Both the position numbers and the translations under genes were made by a program. DNA of 64,000 nt, from assembly GCA_037951165.1 (NCBI GenBank), contig JBBDHG010000004.1, positions 3,037,501 through 3,101,500 of the forward strand, in the 5' to 3' direction. A model generated the notes under the pieces. The model saw only the letters and a list, made by a program, of their open reading frames with translations. It was not told where the DNA came from and searched no databases. This DNA is from Lophius americanus. Its lineage: Eukaryota > Chordata > Actinopteri > Lophiiformes > Lophiidae. Shown here piece after piece: positions 14,171 to 26,750 of this stretch (its first letter is position 1; every line of letters begins with the position of its first letter).

Positions 14171-15070
14171 AGCAAATTAGTATCCCAGGTGATTTAAGTT
14201 TGCAAGAAGAGGAGAAAGTAAAATAAAAAAAATTATGCCATTTGACTGTAACGTATGAGACTAACAAGTCAAATGATTTCATCAAATAGTCAAACTATAT
14301 GAATGTCAGACCACCAACAGTTGTTACATTACACTATTTTCTATAAATTGTTATATAAAGCCATATTCAGCTGCAGCATGACTGCAGAAGTCAAGTCATA
14401 GTTTTTTGTTTTTGCGTCGAATCAGCTAAAGGTCAAACAAGGCAACTTGTCAGTTTTAATCAGTTCATACTTGCTGCCTCGGCGACTCAGGCCTCTCAGA
14501 AGAAGAGGAGAAGCAGCATAGGATAGAGGAGAAGCATAGGATTGCAGGCCATAGAGACCCATCATGAGTTTAGCCTCTCTTTGCAACATAAAAATAGCTG
14601 CAGTGTCCTTCACACTGCAGAACTGTCCTATCAACGGTTTTCTTTGTCAGTATGGAATCTGCGGTTTGTGGTAGTGTCTCACTGAGGATGGCCCTGATTT
14701 AGCCAATGACTTTGTGGATGTTGAGTAGAGTTTGTATTCTACTAATTATTTAAGGATAGTTTCTGTGCCAGTGTTATATTCAGATTGTTATGCCTTCTTA
14801 CTCCAGGCATTGTACGTCTCGTCCCCGATATGTGGCCAGCATCCATTCTTCTTCAGTTATGTTGTGATGATTGTTTCCTTTGTTGTCATCGCCCATTTAA
14901 TTCTGAATGTTTTGTCTTTTATAATTTCACTGATAAAGGAAAAGGTGACAGTTTTTACATTAACTGTACAAATGTGTCATGTTTGCACCTCCGTTTGTTT
15001 GCTATGTTAAAATATAAAACATTTCTCTAATAAACTGCTGACTGCTCCCAGTTCGCTGGTGCCAAAATGA

Positions 15071-15102
15071 TAGAGAGAGAGAGAGAGAGAGAGAGAAAGA
15101 GC

Positions 15103-15143
<41 letters not shown>
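15071..15143. repeat. (GA)n microsatellite
   Basis: Near-perfect GA dinucleotide tract with a few interruptions (AAAGAGC, ATAG). It is homopurine on the plus strand. Confidence 0.95.
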
Positions 15144-15144
<1 letters not shown>

Positions 15145-16083
15145 AAAAAAAGCAGACAATGCTTAGACATGGAGGGATGCTTTATATGACGAGATCCTCG
15201 CTCTGCTAGTCAAACATAAAGGCTACCAGTCAACAAGGCTGACCTATATACAGTCAGACTCACTGCCACACTGCCACACAAACACTCACCACAGTATGAT
15301 AACATATTTTTTTTCTGAACAATGTTCTGGGAAGAGCCTTCCTGGCAGACTATCTTGAATCAGTGTTTTATGCATCTATGAATGGTCACCAGTGCTGTGT
15401 ATGTGTGGAGGCAGATAATGTATGTGTAACTTGAAAAGGATGTTTTTCCCCAACATCTGCTCATTAGGTCCAAAACTTATTATTTACCAAAACTCCAACA
15501 CTTATTATTAGTTATTTTTAGATTTTGAACCCATTTACCTCACGTTCTTTTCTTACCCTCTCCGGACAGCTGGCATGTGCCGGAGCCTGCCTTCCTCACT
15601 GTCTTAATAGATCTCCAACATCTGGCAACTGTTAATTTATATTTGTAGTGTGGACTTGGAGATAAGTCTGATTTTATGTGTGTTAGCTGTAATGGTGCAA
15701 CCGCTAGCTGTAACATCTTCTCTAGTCAGTGTAGAAGATCAATTGGAAGTGGTCAGAAACAGAGGAAACAACCTGCCAACAAAACCACCTGAAGGTAGTA
15801 GTAGAAAAATTACCATCAATATTTGTCCAGAGAAGTGTGTATTTATTCACCTTATCATCGGATGATGTGTAGACGTCTGTGGGTTGATGTATATGATATC
15901 ATTTGTGTGTGTTTTATGGAAAATGTCTGTCCTTCAGTCCACGATTGGGGACCTTGTCTGCTTCCAAGATGTCAGTTCATTGATTTATACTGTGACTCTA
16001 CTGCTGACCCATAGGATGACTCTCAGAGGGGAGGTGGAGACAGCCTACATCCATCAGACTGCCTAAGAGCCAGGATGTGCAGT

Positions 16084-16117
16084 GACACACACACACATAC
16101 ACACACACACACACACT
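16084..16117. repeat. (CA)n microsatellite
   Basis: About 34 bp of CA repeats broken by one TA step. Small (CA)n tracts also occur at 13158-13181 and 11597-11640. Confidence 0.9.
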
Positions 16118-19100
16118 ACACTGAACAAAAGCAGCGGACGCCGCCAGTGGTTTAAACACAGAGGTGCTTTGACCTAAATGCTAAAATTCTGACTTAGCGA
16201 TAATTTAGCCTCACTGAGGTTGGTGGAATATTATTATTGCAAGTGAGAACATTAACAAGTTGAAATATTTATATTCCCAGCAGCAGAATATAGTCTGGCA
16301 GATATTTGGTGTCTTGGCAGATATTTTTAAACACGGAGATTTGGGGAAATGATGAGGAAAGTTGTTCAACACTCTTAACAGGAGTCAGCAGGGGGTCCCT
16401 GGGATAGCGGTCGGCCTGAAAATGAAGGCAGCAATACGCATGCAGATATGTAGAGCAGTGTTTGATGTGCTAGCCAGGTTTTGTAACAGCTTTTGATTTA
16501 AGCCACCTTACAAAAAAAATGTTTTACTGACAGACAACAATAGCTACATCCCTCATTTGCCATAAAATGCAGAAAAAGAGTTAATATGTTCAGGAAGGAA
16601 ATGCAGTATCCCCCTGTATTATATGCAAAGATAGAAAGCTTGTCCTTGAATGAAACAGTATATCTATACCACATTGGAAAAGGTTGAAGAAGTTGGATAT
16701 GAGTCACAAATCGTAAAGTAGCATATGCTGATATTAATATTCTGACACAATTAGCTCCAAACAGTTAAATATTGACCATTAACACGTAAGTAATATTTTT
16801 TTTTCTTGGGAATAATATATTTCAATTGAATCAAAATGTTAATTTTAATTATTAATAAATCAATCAAAATCTTTAAATACCAAATTAAAACGTCAATCAA
16901 TTCTAAAACTGAATGTTAAATACGACTCTAACTGTTAAGTTGAGAAAGGCAATATCTAAATAATTTGCATATTTGCGCAGATTGTAACTCGAAGTACCAA
17001 AATAAACACTTGCAGCATGCCCATCCATTCAGCATTTGCTGGAACACAATTCCAATTGGTTACGGTTAGAAAGAAAACGAGTTTTCAGTTAGAATGTTGT
17101 GTTTAACTAATTTTTTCATTATATTATAAGAAAATGTTACTGGTAACCATTATTTCCCCTCAATTTTCAAATGCTGTGGTGCTCTTAAAGCTTGTCCATG
17201 CATCCATCATTCAGTATTACACACCCTGTGAGTGTCAGCGCAGTATTTACTGTATAGGTTTACATCTATCAGACTGAAAATGATAATGACAAAAAATAAT
17301 ACAAATATTAATACCTTTCATCACAGGAAGTCCGTTTGAATGGTAAACGCATTACTTTATTTAGCTGTTGTAATGGTGAACACCTGCATTGTGATTAGGG
17401 CCCATAACAAGGCCATGTAGTGTAATGACAGTGGCAGGACTGTCAAAGACTTTATGTGCAGGTGGTGCCAGGTGAGCTGACTGGAGAAGGTGCATATGAC
17501 AGCCGCTGTACTGCCTCTGTGTTCCTGACATCATCAACGTTATTTGATCCACATCTTAAGTTAGATTTTAGAGTTAGCTTTTCAATCTGAAAGATGTTCC
17601 AGCTCATTACATGTGCAAGTAGAATTACTGGTTCAAATACACTATTAAATGTGGATCTCTAATTGATGTTTGATTTGAATGACAATTTGTGAGAGTTGAT
17701 ATTATGCAATCTCACTTCAGTTCATAACCTCACCATCTGCACTGCATACTTCCCCTATCTATATGATGTTTGCAAGCATGGGCCGCACATTTACCATCAT
17801 TTATTATAACATATTGCATGTAAAGCGGCTTACACTTCATGAGACTCCATTAAGTGTGTATACTACTGTTATAAGTAAGACCCTTAGGCTTTATTCCATG
17901 CAGATGCCATGGTCTCCTGCTCTGCAGTTGGTCATGGTGAGTTTTTCGCTGGTTGACAGTATGGGACTGAGACGCTTCTGAGAACTGGGTCAGTTAGTGC
18001 AACAATCTGCGCAGCAGCCACTTTGCGCCTGTGTTTTGTTCTCAAGCAAAAAAGAAAAACTGCACCACATTCCGACCAGATCCCTCAGATACATGTAAAC
18101 ATAGTATTTTCATGGCTTGCCAGAAAATATGTGATGAATAAAACCCAAGGCTTAGTAGATGAGACCCAATCTGTTTGGTTTTTTCATTGAACTTTGTGTG
18201 TGATCATGTGTAATAATTATATGTCCCAATGAATCCCATTTCAGCCTTTATGATCTCATTGATGCCAATCGATCGGAACAGTCAAACATGTTTTCTCAAT
18301 CACACTTGCTGGAGAGAGGTTTGAAGCAAAGGCCAAAGTAAAGAGAGAAAGTGTCGAGTTTTGGCCGTTTTAACTGTGTGATCTCCCGTCTGAGTCCTGC
18401 CCGTTAAGCACAAACCAACCCACATAGTATTCATCTGTTTGCCTGTTCCTCCCCTGACTGCCAGCTTCAGAGAGCATTCTAACATGGTACTCCCTGATGA
18501 TATATTCTGATGATATTTTCTGATGATATATTCTCTCTCATTTCCTCTCCATCTGAAAGCGAAAAACCAAGCAAATAGTTAACATCTGGGGGTTTATGGT
18601 GAGCCTTTGAAAAATGAGAGCAAAAGAATTTCAGGTCTCACACTCCCAAGTTTATCAGCATCTTCTTGCTCAGGAGATGGATACTGAGTTCTATTCAAGA
18701 TCTGATGCCCGGTGCTTTTTAACTGTGTCTGAGCTGAAAACATTGAGTGGGTGAGATGAAAGGTTGCATGAAGGAATGTTAGAGCACGGATGATTCATCT
18801 CATCTCTGTGCACAAGAGGGACAAAACCATTTTTAATTCGTACCCTGCAAATGTCAAGTCCTACATGTTCATGCATCAGTGCACACCTGTCCAAACCCAA
18901 AATATGACTAAAGACCACACTCATTCAGTAATTTCACATTTCAAGTAAAGGGTGCATAGTTTCCACCTTCCTTCCACCTGTTTAGGGGCTTTGTCCCTAT
19001 TTTTGCGAGGTGATAACAAATGAATCATGTTTGTCAAATTGGAACAGGCTGTCTCTGTACTGCAAGGAGCTGGGGAGATACAATAAACACGATACAGCGG

Positions 19101-19416
19101 AAACCATAAGCTGCCTTGCATGGCTCCCATTGTTCCAGTTCCCCTAAATAAAGCAAGTAGTGAAAAACAAATCATCATAAATATCTTACACAATTTCGTG
19201 CTCTTGTAAAGGAGTATCATCAGTGGTATGTGAATGCTGAGTCCTGACATCTCTCATAAGTCTGCAGCTTTGCGTACAGTTTTAATTAAACTGCATGGTT
19301 CGTGGATCATTTACAGCCGTATGGATGTAAAGATCTTTGAAGATGACAGATTCTTCAAATTATTTCATCCCATCTCCTTGCTCATCTTTTTGCTGTCTTC
19401 CTCTGTGTTGTCTTGT

Positions 19417-19418
19417 AG
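19417..19418 (+). other. Predicted splice acceptor of lingo3 5' UTR
   Basis: A pyrimidine-rich run (TTTTTGCTGTCTTCCTCTGT from 19388) leads to TTGTAG at 19413-19418, a good 3' splice site 55 nt before the lingo3 start codon. This fits the family pattern of non-coding leader exons spliced just ahead of the coding exon. In-frame TGA at 19432-19434 closes the frame between the acceptor and the ATG, supporting 19474 as the start. The donor exon was not identified. Confidence 0.55.
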
Positions 19419-19473
19419 GTGTTGGGAGCACTGACCCTGCCTGTGACAGGCGAGGCGTCAGAGGACCAGGGCC

Positions 19474-21602
19474 ATGATTGGCTCTCCTGGCCCTGGTGGG
19501 CGTGTCTTAGTGCCGTGGCCAAGGGTGTGGCACTGGGTCTTCTGCGCTTCTCTGGTTGCTACAATAACTTTGATGCTGCCAAGAAGTAGCCAGGCCTGTC
19601 CTCCACGGTGTGAGTGTTCGGCTCAGCTGAGGTCAGTGTCGTGCCAACGGCGGCGGCTCACTAATATCCCAGAGGGCATTCCCACAGAGACACAGCTTCT
19701 GGATCTCAGCAAGAACCGGCTCCGTTGGGTGCAAGCAGGTGACCTGACGCCGTACCCACGGCTTGAAGAAGTTGACCTAAGCGAGAATCTTATTGCCACC
19801 CTAGAGCCAAATGCCTTTGCCACCCTCCAGAGTCTTAAAGTGCTGAAGCTGAGGGGGAACCAGCTGAAGTTAGTGCCCATGGGGGCCTTTGCCAAGCTGG
19901 GCAATCTGACCAGCCTTGACCTTAGCGAGAACAAGATGGTAATTTTATTGGACTACACCTTTCAGGACCTCAGGAGTTTGAAACACCTAGAGGTGGGAGA
20001 TAATGACTTGGTTTATATATCCCACAAGGTAAGCTCTCCAGTGTCTCTTCTGTATTATGATAAGCTATTAATAAAAAATTACGAGAAGAATATTTACATA
20101 AAAAACTCCGTAGAAATTAGATCCCAGAGAATCACATCTTTACCTCCTTCATTCCCAGGCATTCTCAGGACTGCTGGGGCTGGAAGATCTCACAATAGAG
20201 CACTGCAACCTGACATCCATCTCTGGGCAGACGTTATCTTACCTTCGCAGTCTGGTCTCCTTACGCCTCCGTCACCTCAGCGTTATTGCCCTGGAGGACC
20301 AAAACTTCCGCAAACTCTCCAACCTGCGAGATCTGGACATCAATTACTGGCCCTATCTGGAATATATCTCGCCTCTTAGTTTCCAGGGCCTGGACCTCCA
20401 CGGTCTCTCGATCACCAACACCAATATTACATCTGTCCCCTCCGCTTCCTTCAAAAACCTGGTGCACCTCACCCACCTCAATCTGTCCTACAATCCCATC
20501 ACCACATTGGAGCCCTGGGCTTTCAAGGACCTCCTGAGGCTGAAGGAGCTCATCATGGTAAGCACAGGGTTGATGACAGTGGAGTCTCATGCCCTGGGAG
20601 GCCTCCGGCAGATCCGGGTCCTCAACTTCTCCTCCAACGACCTGCAGACTCTGGAAGAGGGCTCCTTCCACTCTGTCAACAGTCTGGAGACCCTCAGAGT
20701 GGATGGGAACCCCCTGATGTGCGACTGCCGTCTGTTGTGGATCCTGCAAAGACGCAAGACCCTCAACTTTGACGGCAGAGTGCCGATGTGTGCAGGGCCA
20801 GTGGAGGTACAAGGGGTCAGCCTTAACACCTTCACCGATTCTGCACTCTTCGATCACTTTACATGCCAGAAACCTAAGATACGCAACCGTAAGCTGCAGC
20901 AGGTAAGGAGGAGGATTACTTAGCAAAAAATAATAAATACAGGATAAATGTTTATACTGGGCTGATGCTCATTGCTCACAAATTTTACGGTGCATATTTT
21001 CAAATATGTTTTTCTCACTCCATCGCCCACAGGTGGTTGCTCGTGAGGGCCAGCCAGTGAGTTTTCTGTGTCGAGCTGATGGAGAACCTGTACCTGCTAT
21101 TGTCTGGATATCCCCACAGCGCAGGCGCATCACAGCTAGGAGTTCAGGGCGCATTACTGTTCTCCCTAGTGGCACCCTTGAGATCCGTTATGCCCAGCTT
21201 ACTGATAGCGGAACATACATTTGCATTGCCAGCAATGCTGGAGGCAATGACACCTACTTTGCCACACTCACAGTGCGCGGTCAGCCAATAGATGCTGCCT
21301 CAGCTTTCTTTCTCAACCGCTCACTGTATAGCGGAGACTTTTTCAACGACACAAATCTGAACAGCACGCGTGTTTTTCTCAAATTCACCTTGGACCTGAC
21401 CACGATCTTGGTCTCTACTGCAATGGGTTGCATCACTTTCCTGGGAGTTGTCCTCTTCTGTTTCCTGTTGTTGTTCGTGTGGAGCCGGGGACGCGGCCAA
21501 CGCAAGAACAACTTCACAGTGGAGTACTCTTTCCGGAAATCTGAACCCGTCACTGGAAGCTCCTCAGGAGGGACCAGGAAGTTTAACATGAAGATGATAT
21601 GA
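19474..21602 (+). CDS. lingo3: LINGO3, LRR and Ig domain membrane protein
   Basis: Join 19474-20028, 20159-20902, 21033-21602; 622 residues, normal for LINGO proteins. Signal-type hydrophobic stretch at residues 19-35. Cysteine-rich LRRNT with C42, C46, C48, C57. About a dozen leucine-rich repeats at 66-365. LRRCT with C373, C375, C396, C421. Ig-like domain at 433-516 with C446, W458 and DSGTYIC ending at C497. Membrane helix about 555-583, then a short cytoplasmic tail ending RKFNMKMI. Several N-glycosylation sequons are visible (N202, N274, N293, N341, N505, N528, N538, N543). The block LTTILVSTAMGCITFLGVV and tail WSRGRGQ.KNNF.VEYSFRK are LINGO3-type rather than LINGO1, 2 or 4. LINGO proteins act at the neuronal surface as adhesion or co-receptor molecules; LINGO1 is the Nogo-receptor partner, while LINGO3 is less well characterised. 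Oddity: two introns in a coding region normally uninterrupted. Teleost a/b copy not determined. Confidence 0.93.
20029..20158 (+). other. lingo3 coding intron 1 (130 nt, phase 0)
   Basis: Donor AAG|GTAAGC and acceptor TTCCCAG|GCA. Splicing joins K185 to A186 (..ISHK-AFSGL..), which restores the LINGO leucine-rich repeat consensus. The intron is AT-rich and has no in-frame stop. Its length is not a multiple of three, so retention shifts the frame and ends translation at 20379, giving a 301-residue truncated product without Ig or membrane domains. Confidence 0.9.
20903..21032 (+). other. lingo3 coding intron 2 (130 nt, phase 0)
   Basis: Donor CAG|GTAAGG and acceptor CCCACAG|GTG. Splicing joins Q433 to V434 (..RKLQQ-VVAREG..), at the border of the LRRCT and the Ig domain. 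The boundary agrees with the uninterrupted LINGO family sequence. Retention adds six residues and then reaches a stop at 20921-20923, predicting a secreted LRR ectodomain. Confidence 0.9.
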
Positions 21603-23664
21603 AACAACGCAGCCAGGGTTCCCTCGGGGGAGGCATGAGCACGTCCCAAAAACGTGTCTGACACATGCAAACACACACAGCCACTGACTCACAAAGAAGT
21701 TTGAAATTAGAAGTTCTGTCGATGGCCCTGCTCACATAAGAAGTGGAGCCTTGACTAAATTTGGTTTGATTTGTGAGAGAAAAGAGAAGGCCCCTGATTT
21801 CACTCAACCGTTTTATTCAGCTGGTGGTGAAAAGAATGTTGCAGTTTCAAATTCATACCGATGAATGAAACAAATTGGGAAAGACATTTTGAATATGTTT
21901 TCTGTAGAACAACAAACTCTACATGACATTAGTAAAACAATGAGAGGGATTCTGCAGCGTCAAAACATTAAATATTAAATTATATGCACTAATGATATCT
22001 GATCAAGAGTGATAGATTTGGATTTCACATAAATTAAAAATACAAAATTAGAATTATTTGGCCTTTTCTTCTTTTTGAGATTGTACAACGCTGGTTGGCT
22101 GTGTGAGTTTGGGACGAGCGCACCGACCGTGTACTGCTGTGACTGCCTATGGCCCGGGCGGTTTGGTTAGGAAGTCAAGCCTACGGGACATGGACCGCCA
22201 CAGCAATCATTGCAACCATCACAAGAGAGAGCAAGAGGGGATCGGAGCTGTTGGTCACAGGAGGGTTGCTGGGTGGAAGGGAAGGAAGGAGGGTGTGACC
22301 TCTCCTTCCTCCTCACCACAACACAATCCCTATTCATGCTCTGTCATCAACAGGAGAGAGTCGACCTGTGGAACTTAACCCTCCACCCATGCTCTCTGCT
22401 GTGTTGGTGAATACCCGACTATTTCAGTGTTGCCCGGGGGAGCAGCCTGAAAAGTCGGATCATACTCAGAGGTAGACAGAGGATATGCAGGAATAAGTCT
22501 TCATATGAAATGACACACACACAAACATCGACACGAACACACAATCGTCATACAAATATGTATAGCACCTTTTCTCAGGACAGGTGAAATGACTACACAA
22601 TCACCACAAGCACTTAAAGTGTTAAAATGCAACATTCCAGCAATATTGTACGTAGAGCCATAAAGCCAAGACCCACTCTCACAGTGAGAGCACATAGAAG
22701 TTTGTTAGTGAAGAAACAAAGCCATAGTGTATGTCGGATGTTTTTATAAAGTAACGTGCATGATTCAGTTATGATCACAAGACCATTAGCTGTCACTGGC
22801 ATTGCATAAATACACACACACATTCACACAAACACACACAAAAAAGAAATAAAAAACAGATTGATGTAATTTTGATTGTTAGGTATATCACTAACAGTTC
22901 CATAGAAATAGACACTCAAATCAATAAGACAACATTCCATTGACTGTTTTCTCTCTGTCTCTGATACGGTTGGTATGCGAATGTCTCTGCCCCCCTAGCC
23001 CAGTGCATCCCCCTCCTCACCCCTAACCCCAAATACACCCCCACTGGGTCCTCCTTTGGGAGGGGTCCCTGGCTGGAGAACGAGGATTCCAATGTAAATG
23101 AAGTTGTGTTTACCCTACCCACGCTATGTGCATCGTATAGTGGAGCGTTATTACTGTGATTTTAGAAATCAAGAAAAAAAAAAACAACAACAAAAATCTT
23201 TCTTTGAAGTGTTATGTTGCTTCTACTTTGTCCTCAATTTTATTTTCCTCAGTTGATGTTATCCTTCAATTTTTCGCTGTTTACCATTTTAAAATCTTTG
23301 TCCCTCATGATGGAACGTCTTGTTCTCAACACATTATAACATTCCCACTCAGTAGACAGCTCCCATCGCATCTAAGTGCACGTATCAACAACTCTTATAT
23401 TAAAGGTGTCACCAAAAAGTGATGTAAAAACATTGGTCTGCCTTCAAAAAAAAGAAAATTTCAAAGCAGAATTTTCAAATATACTAATTAAGTTATAGCC
23501 TGAAAACTAACTTAATTTATAAAACACTGGCATAAAACTGGTAAATACCACACAAAAAAGTTTTTTCAACAAAATATGTTGATCATTTTCCCAGTCAGTC
23601 AGGTACAACTACTGCATAGCTGCTAACTGAACCAAATGACAAAACCATTGTCAGCTCACTAATG

Positions 23665-23815
23665 GGACACCGCAAGCGGTCGAGCAATCGTACCTCCAAT
23701 TTTTCTCCCTAGGCTCCCCACTGTGCTGCCCACTGCTCCTCAGGGACGGGTCTTATACGGTACGATGCTGCACTATATGAATGAACTGTAAGATGAAAGT
23801 ATGAATAAAGAGTAT
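23665..23815 (+). mobile_element. SINE-like 3' fragment
   Basis: The run CCCCACTGTGCTGCCCACTG (near 23717), then CTCCTCAGGGACGGGT and an AT-rich end with AATAAA (23804), matches the 3' half of tRNA-derived fish repeats. It resembles the segment at 58300-58400. It is heavily decayed, with no promoter boxes. Confidence 0.5.
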
Positions 23816-26028
23816 ACATCATTAACATATGACCCACTCAAAATGGAGCATAAAAGATGTCATGGTAAATCACTGACATATTGAAAACTTTATCAAAACA
23901 CTGTTTAATAATAATGAGAGCAGGCAATACCAACAGCCAAAATATGCAAATTATTATGTTTATGTGACTCATGCTAATTTATACATAAGAAAATATTCCG
24001 TGTTTGTAATGACAAGAATACCATTGGCATTCTTTTCTCCTTGTACCATAGACTACATATTCATTCACATCTGCATAAACTAACCTAAAGTTTAAGTGAA
24101 AAATATTTTCTGTAGAGATCAAAAGCAAGTACAGAGAAGTCAATTTATTTTTATCGGACGGCCAGTTTATAAATTCCCTACAGTCAATTTAATTGATTAC
24201 AATTTTATCATTTAACTCCATGAGCTAAATGATAAAAAGTAAAAGTTTTAGAATAAGTGGTGAGTCAGTTGGAATTTTCCACAGGCTTTTCACTCAATTC
24301 TAAATACCTAGCACAGATTGTGTTGTCAAAACTTAGAAAGCAAAAATAATTGAAAAGCAATATACTACTAATGGAGAACTAAATGGTCAGATACATTGTT
24401 TGAGATGACACGCCTTTGTTTCCAAACTCATTTAAAATAAAAGCAAAACTAATTATTTAACCTAAAAAGATTTTTCAGTGACATTAATGTATTTAAATTA
24501 ACTATATAATGTCAGGTATTTCTAAGCACCAGTTTGGACCATTACAAAATTCTAAAAAGCTCCGACATTTCACGTTTAAAGACCAGCCTGAATTCCATAT
24601 CTCAAGTTTGAACCTCCTAGGTAGGGCTTTAAACTCAAGCTAAGATACGAATCTGCAAATCCCCGTTGATATCCAAGTCATTCATTTGTCTAATACGTCA
24701 TGCCGAGCTGCCAGTGGACATGTTGGGGACGACTGGTTTTAAGCACCACTCTATAAAGACAAGTTATTGATTTGGAAATAATATCCCTCTTGTAAGAGAG
24801 AATAAATTCTGCACACTCATTTTCCCCACCTTATGGGCGATGATGAAATCATCCTCTGTGTCAGGATGAATAACTGAACAAGCGTTTAAGATTCATGAGG
24901 CTGAATGAGAATAAATTAACTAATTGGCCTGCTTTTCATACCGTCTTTAATAGAATCAGTGGCCGTTATTGTGATGAAAACAGGACGTTGCCTTCATGGA
25001 CGTTTCTTCTCCATGAACTGACACTTTTGTTTTTACATTCCCCATATTTCTCCATGAAAACTAGGTTTGGAAGACAATGAGAATGTCTGTAGTGATTGTG
25101 GATGGTGTTATTGTGTTAACCTTCATCACAATTGTAAACCTATATGAGGGTGACTTTCATTTTTTTATCGTTTTCTACTTCTCCCTCCCTTGATTCTCCT
25201 CCTCTCCTCTTAATGTTCCCTGTCTTCTTAAGATTATGACCCTAAATGTTCCTGTTCACAGTAGCAGGCTGGAATATGGTTGTGTGGTAGTAGACACGTG
25301 TACCGTGTGGTCGCTGAGTCAGTGTTGTCGTGCTAGGATTTTTAGCTCCTCATGATACCATCAGAAACGGAGCATTGATTGGAACAGTGGAGACAGAAGA
25401 TGAAAGGGGTGAACCAGGATCATTTAAAAGAAAACAAAAGAAAACACTGGTTCCCATTCCACACCCTTCTCATTCCTGAAGAACCATGTCTGTAACTTTG
25501 CCGCTCTGCACGGTTCCACTCTGGAACCTTTCTCTGGATATGAAAACCCATGGACTGTACTGTGCGTATTTTAACTGATTATACTTTGACCCACATACAA
25601 ATGTAGAAAGAGGGTGTGTTGCTATGAACCTCTACTCGATTTCTGCTAAATGTGATATACTGAGACATTTTGACAAGGAGTAACACTGAATCAGTCTGTT
25701 CAGTAAAACCTAAAATGTTCATGTTGATCAAGATTGATAGAAGCAATTTTAGTCTATTCAAGCTTCACATGTCCTTGAAAACTGGATGAACTACGTTTAC
25801 TAAAACTTTAGTGTCCTCTGAGAAAAAATTTTTATCAAATTTTATCAAATGATGAAATGATGAATGAAATTTTGAGGATGAGTTATACATTTTAGAACTT
25901 ACACCTGATAAACAGCTCAATGCTGGGGACATCATAATGGGTGAAAGTCAGACCCACTGAGTGGCAGAAAGCTCTCCGTGAGATGCAGCATTACCATTCG
26001 TCTGGAATGCTGCAAAAAGACATCAAAA

Positions 26029-26163
26029 ATGGAAAAGAGTTGTAATAAAACTGACTGTACTAATAAGTTAAGCAAGGAACCAGAGCTATCTTTTTACAGA
26101 CTGTCAAAAGCTAAAGAAAAGAGAAAGAAATGGGCCGCTGAGATTCACAGGAATGAGCTATAA
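26029..26163 (+). pseudogene. THAP-domain fragment (P-element-like relic)
   Basis: The frame starting MEKSCNKTDC continues TNKLSKEPELSFYRLSK and then KRKKWAAEIHRNEL before a stop. This is the N-terminal half of a THAP zinc finger: the first Cys pair with four residues between (CNKTDC), the ..LSFYRLSK.. strand, the invariant tryptophan and the basic ..IHRNE.. segment, aligning well with known THAP proteins. The second half with the CxxH ligands is absent, so the domain cannot fold as it stands. It may be a first exon ending near RNE or a remnant of a THAP-containing P-element-like transposase. No neighbouring exon was found, so I call it a pseudogene. Confidence 0.65.
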
Positions 26164-26697
26164 TGCAGCCGCTGACAGGTTGATTCAGCATCTGACGTTT
26201 ACAAAAATCATCATTAACTTTATAACAGTGGTCTATGAGCCTATCATAGGTCAAAGCAATATTGATACGGTGATGATGTCATCATACATCCTCACTCTGG
26301 AAGTGACTAATGCTCCACTGACATGTAAACATGTCTCTCCTCATAGTAATAAATAATATTTGTTCAAACAGGTCCACTTACTGTACAAGTATGGAAATGG
26401 AAATGTCCTACTATGTACAATCTTTTGACTGGTGCTGGACTACCAGAATTTCCACAGGTGTCCTAACAGTAATTATCTACTTTTATTTTATTTTTTTTAA
26501 AACGTAAAAAAGCGCATTATTGTTAAATCAGTCAAATTAGCTACACAGTAAAGGTTTGTAAAGGAATCTTTGTTGAGCTATCACTATGAGATCCCCAGAT
26601 GCATGAGAAAGACAAGCATCTCAAACAGAAATAAAACAAAGAGCTATGGGAGATAATCAGACGAGGGCTGTTGTGAAACGTAGACAAAGATAAATCA

Positions 26698-26750
26698 ATA
26701 GAATAGAATAGAAAAACTTTATTAATCCCCAGAAGGGGAAATTTAGTAGC
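26698..26750 (-). mobile_element. Retroposon 3' tail fragment
   Basis: On the minus strand the segment reads AAATTTCCCCTTCTGGGGAT, then TAATAAAGTTTTTC and a (TATTC)n end. This is the common ending of fish LINE/SINE copies, which carry the phrase 'GGGGATCAATAAAG' before a simple-sequence tail. Only the end is preserved. Confidence 0.55.

Noticed and set aside
20261..20926. 221-residue minus-strand frame
   Set aside because: It is the antisense shadow of lingo3 exon 2 and has no recognisable domain.
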